Shown here: one piece after another, positions 5,756 through 7,962 of the stretch | How positions within the stretch are numbered: position 1 is the first letter of the stretch | Layout of the letters: each line of letters starts with the position of its first letter | Assembly (NCBI GenBank): GCA_003240795.1 | Contig: QFNK01000072.1 | Span: 1 to 7,962, forward strand | Direction: 5' to 3' | Length of the DNA stretch: 7,962 bases | Origin: Micavibrio aeruginosavorus | GTDB lineage: Bacteria; Pseudomonadota; Alphaproteobacteria; Micavibrionales; Micavibrionaceae | Program-made: the position numbers and the translations under genes | Notes under the pieces: model-generated | Told to the model about the DNA's origin: nothing | The model's input: the letters and a program-made list of their open reading frames with translations, nothing else | Databases searched by the model: none

Positions 5756-6854
5756 CGCTGAGAAACAACTCTTCCCAACGGTCATAAATTTGTTTCGGTT
5801 CGTACGCATTCATCGCTTCGTATGAGGCAGCGCCCATCGCTTTGCGCACATCATCGGATTCCATTAACTTTGCAAGATTTTGTGACAATGACTCAGCGTC
5901 GTCTGTCTTTCCCTCCGCAAGAAAACCGGTGACGCCGTTTTCAATCAGATCGCAAACACCGCTACAGGATTGAAAACCGACCGACGGCAATCCATGCGCC
6001 ATAGCTTCGCCCAGCGCGTTCGGAAATCCCTCCCAAAGAGAGGGAAGACAGAATATCTGCGCTGCCGCATAATATTTCTCAACGTCCTTTTGCATGCCTT
6101 CGAAGAAAACCTTAGATGCAATACCAAGTTTTTCCGCTTGCTCCAGCAATTTTTCCTCATAAGGACCGCCGCCGACAAAACGCAAAACCCAATCCGGATA
6201 ACATTCATGGATTTTCGCAAACGCGGATAAAAGCGTTGCCGGATTTTTCTGGTAATCCAGCCTTCCGACAAACAAAATCTCTTTCATACTATTATATACT
6301 CCTGCGGCATCTGCCTTCGCCCTGGCAGCATCGACGGAGTTTGGGATAACAACAATTTTCTTCCTTATATATTCGGGATATTGATTCACATATGACGGAC
6401 ATTGGACTGTAATACGCGACGCCATGCGGAAACTGTTGTAAGCAATGGTCTTTGCTCGCTTGTTGCTCATATAATCAAAACGGGAAGGGGCGTTGCGTTC
6501 CGCCGCTATGACAGGAACGCCCGTACCGACTGCACCTGTAACCAGACTCAAATATGCACCGTCCTGAAAGCCGATACCGACATCTATTTTGTGCGCTTAT
6601 ATAAGTCTATGAATGGCGTAATAACGTCTAATACGTTCTTTAAACACTGCCTTGATCTTTGCGCTTACCTTCGCAATGCGGTGCCACATGACACGATCAT
6701 CCAAAGCGAACTTCATCTGGGCATCGGGTAAGTCCAGGGAAACAATATGCACTTGATGGCCACGCGCCGCCATTTCATTGGCCAGTCGGATACTTGCGCG
6801 TTCCACTCCACCAACAGTGTCATCATACTGACGATTCATTATAAGTATATTCAT
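5742..6854 (-). pseudogene. Glycosyltransferase family 4 interrupted by an in-frame TAA at codon 86
   Basis: Read through the stop, this gene encodes about 370 residues, full length for a GT4 GT-B glycosyltransferase acting on lipid-linked glycan. The N-terminal part begins MNILIM, has the VGGVERAS loop (14-21), and ends ...IHRLI before TAA at 6599-6597. The same frame continues at once with AHKIDVGIGFQDGAYL, then FVGRLDYQKNP and the E-x7-E motif inside LWEGFPNALGEAMAHGLP. No frameshift is present; one codon alone breaks the gene. In the related intact GT4 at 2733-3821 the aligned position is K86, so an AAA to TAA change is a likely origin. The start ATG 6854 overlaps the GT2 stop as ATGA, which rules against the longer in-frame start at 6881. 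A TTG at 6551 could restart translation (AGGA ten bases upstream), but that product would lack about 100 N-terminal residues. Readthrough or sequence error are the alternatives. Confidence 0.87.
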
Positions 6855-7810
6855 GCGAATTTCTTTCGCGCCATCTTCCATTCATGAAGCATTCTTTTTG
6901 GTGCAGAGCGCATAAATTGCTCTGCTGTCCAATCAGGGTACTTTAAAAATAATCTAATAAGAGCAAGAGCTGACCGAAGCCGCTGTTTCCCGAAATGATG
7001 ATAACGAAGTTTTATCCAGTCCTTAGCATACTCATAACGGCGTACACTGCTAAAAAGATCTTTGTATTTCTCAACCAGTGCAAGTTCGCTGTTATACCCC
7101 ACATCAGGACGCTTGTCTTGGCCAACGGATGCTGTTTGGATAACGACATCCTCTTCACAACCGATAAAATGTCCGCCTTTCATCGCAAGGCGTATCGCGA
7201 AATCGGTATCTTCTGTACGTCGCATTTGCGGATCGTATAGGCCGACCGCATCATAAACTTTTTTCGGCACCATCATGGAACAACCTGGGGTTCCGCTCCC
7301 GTAAAAAACCCCGCTCTCTCGTGGCATATAAAGCTGATACAAAATCAAATCCCTGCCGACAGGTACGCGAGGCCGCGATCCGATCGCCTTGAATGGCGCC
7401 CTGTATCCATTATCATATTGCTTGTAGCCGGACCCCCAACAGGCCAGCATTGTTACACCTGTAGCCGCCTCGTAACTTTTGATGCTACGATATTGCGTCG
7501 ATATACGGTGCGGCATGCTGATGTCATCATCATCAAAAATAGCGATATAATCACCGGACGCATGAGTCACGATAGAATTTAACGCGCCGCCAACACCTGT
7601 GTTTTTTTTATGATTGATCAGTCGGGCATTAGGAATTCCTTTAAGGATATCCGCAACGATTTCAGCAGAGTTGTCAGACGAGCAATCATTTACGACTATG
7701 ATTTCCGTGTTTGGGTAATCCTGCTTAAGGGCACTCTCGATCGCACGCGGAATTGTGTCCGCCGCATTGTAGCAGGTAATCCCTATGGTCACGAGCGGCA
7801 AGCTATTCAT
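6851..7810 (-). CDS. Glycosyltransferase family 2 (GT-A fold)
   Basis: GT2 enzymes are inverting, metal-dependent transferases that add a sugar from a nucleotide donor, here probably to a lipid-linked glycan at the inner membrane. The 319 residues show the classical N-terminal domain: VTIGITCYN (7-15), TEIIVVNDCSSD (35-46), the HKKNTGVGGALN acceptor loop (67-78) and the metal/nucleotide motif IFDDDD (91-96). Further on come GTPGCSMMVPKKVYDAVGLYD (173-193 region) and RTEDTDFAIRL (198-208), the ED motif that usually supplies the catalytic base. No membrane helix is evident, and the C-terminal tail (about 255-319) is basic, which could help membrane association. ATG 7810 has AAAGGG with a 9-base spacer and shares a base with the upstream stop (TAATG). 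Its own stop overlaps the next start as ATGA, so three minus-strand genes are translationally coupled. Sugar specificity cannot be inferred. Confidence 0.9.
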   Translation of the reverse strand: MNSLPLVTIGITCYNAADTIPRAIESALKQDYPNTEIIVVNDCSSDNSAEIVADILKGIPNARLINHKKNTGVGGALNSIVTHASGDYIAIFDDDDISMPHRISTQYRSIKSYEAATGVTMLACWGSGYKQYDNGYRAPFKAIGSRPRVPVGRDLILYQLYMPRESGVFYGSGTPGCSMMVPKKVYDAVGLYDPQMRRTEDTDFAIRLAMKGGHFIGCEEDVVIQTASVGQDKRPDVGYNSELALVEKYKDLFSSVRRYEYAKDWIKLRYHHFGKQRLRSALALIRLFLKYPDWTAEQFMRSAPKRMLHEWKMARKKFA

Positions 7811-7962
7811 TATTCATTGCCCTTTACTGCCAGCTTACCTGAATGCCAGTCTTTGTATGCAGTTCGCGTTTTATAGGCTGGTAGTGACCATATGATTTTT
7901 TTGACGAACATTACAGGGTGACGGCAGAAAAGCCCGACCATACACGTAAGCATTTTACCCCA
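7810..7962 (-). CDS. C-terminal 50 residues of an unidentified protein, running off the window
   Basis: An open frame enters from the right edge and ends at TAA 7812-7810. The visible 50 residues begin WGKMLT and end LAVKGNE. They are rich in basic and aromatic residues, with a short hydrophobic stretch (VMFVKKIIWSL). I do not recognise the family. The frame is supported by context: its stop shares the A of the GT2 start codon in a TAATG junction, and the GT2 ribosome site AAAGGG lies inside its last codons. By position it is probably another glycan gene, perhaps a glycosyltransferase tail, but that is a guess. An internal ATG at 7953 means even a short complete gene is not excluded. Confidence 0.55.
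   Translation of the reverse strand, partial: WGKMLTCMVGLFCRHPVMFVKKIIWSLPAYKTRTAYKDWHSGKLAVKGNE

Noticed and set aside
6549..6551. TTG at 6551 as a true start of a separate 269-residue glycosyltransferase
   Set aside because: The frame is open further upstream to the TAA at 6599 and encodes family-like sequence (IDVGIGFQDG) before the TTG, so it is the remainder of one interrupted gene.
6855..6881. ATG 6881 as start of the second GT4
   Set aside because: The nine extra residues are not family-like, while ATG 6854 gives the standard MNILIM beginning and an ATGA overlap with the GT2 stop.
1..7962. CRISPR array, tRNA/rRNA genes, insertion sequences or attachment sites
   Set aside because: No regular repeats, cloverleaf sequences, transposase motifs or flanking terminal repeats were visible on either strand by eye.

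Overview
This window is part of a surface-polysaccharide (O-antigen or capsule type) biosynthesis locus, most likely from a Gram-negative bacterium. The evidence is the density of glycan genes: a Wzx-type flippase, three glycosyltransferases, a dTDP-glucose 4,6-dehydratase-like enzyme with a partner SDR reductase/epimerase, and two methyltransferases. Nothing in the sequence fixes the species. There are no rRNA, tRNA, CRISPR or insertion-sequence features, and no gene-free stretch exceeds 130 bases.

Layout from left to right: (1) a minus-strand pair, a class I SAM methyltransferase (645-1379) followed by an FkbM-family methyltransferase (1-635), which carries a frameshift at a seven-A run and leaves the window at base 1; (2) a plus-strand AT-rich flippase gene, wzx (1489-2727); (3) a minus-strand GT4 glycosyltransferase (2733-3821) that converges on wzx with a 5-base gap; (4) a plus-strand pair with an ATGA overlap, the RmlB-like dehydratase (3951-4946) and an SDR protein (4943-5755); (5) a minus-strand run of an unidentified C-terminal fragment (7810-7962), a GT2 glycosyltransferase (6851-7810) and a second GT4 glycosyltransferase (5742-6854). 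That second GT4 is interrupted by an in-frame TAA at codon 86. Direction therefore alternates across five transcription groups rather than forming one long operon.

Working model (inference): the dehydratase makes a 4-keto-6-deoxy nucleotide sugar and the overlapping SDR gene product reduces or epimerises it. GT2 and GT4 enzymes build the repeat unit on undecaprenyl phosphate, Wzx flips the lipid-linked unit, and the methyltransferases decorate or cap the glycan.

Two genes (FkbM and the second GT4) are broken in the given sequence, by different kinds of lesion. This suggests decay or switching of glycan modification and elongation steps, although a sequence error is possible, mainly for the homopolymer lesion. 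I found no clear sign of a wholly new biological system. The points most worth a second look are the two gene lesions, the alternating mosaic layout with strong base-composition shifts, and the non-canonical nucleotide-binding motifs in one methyltransferase and in the SDR protein.
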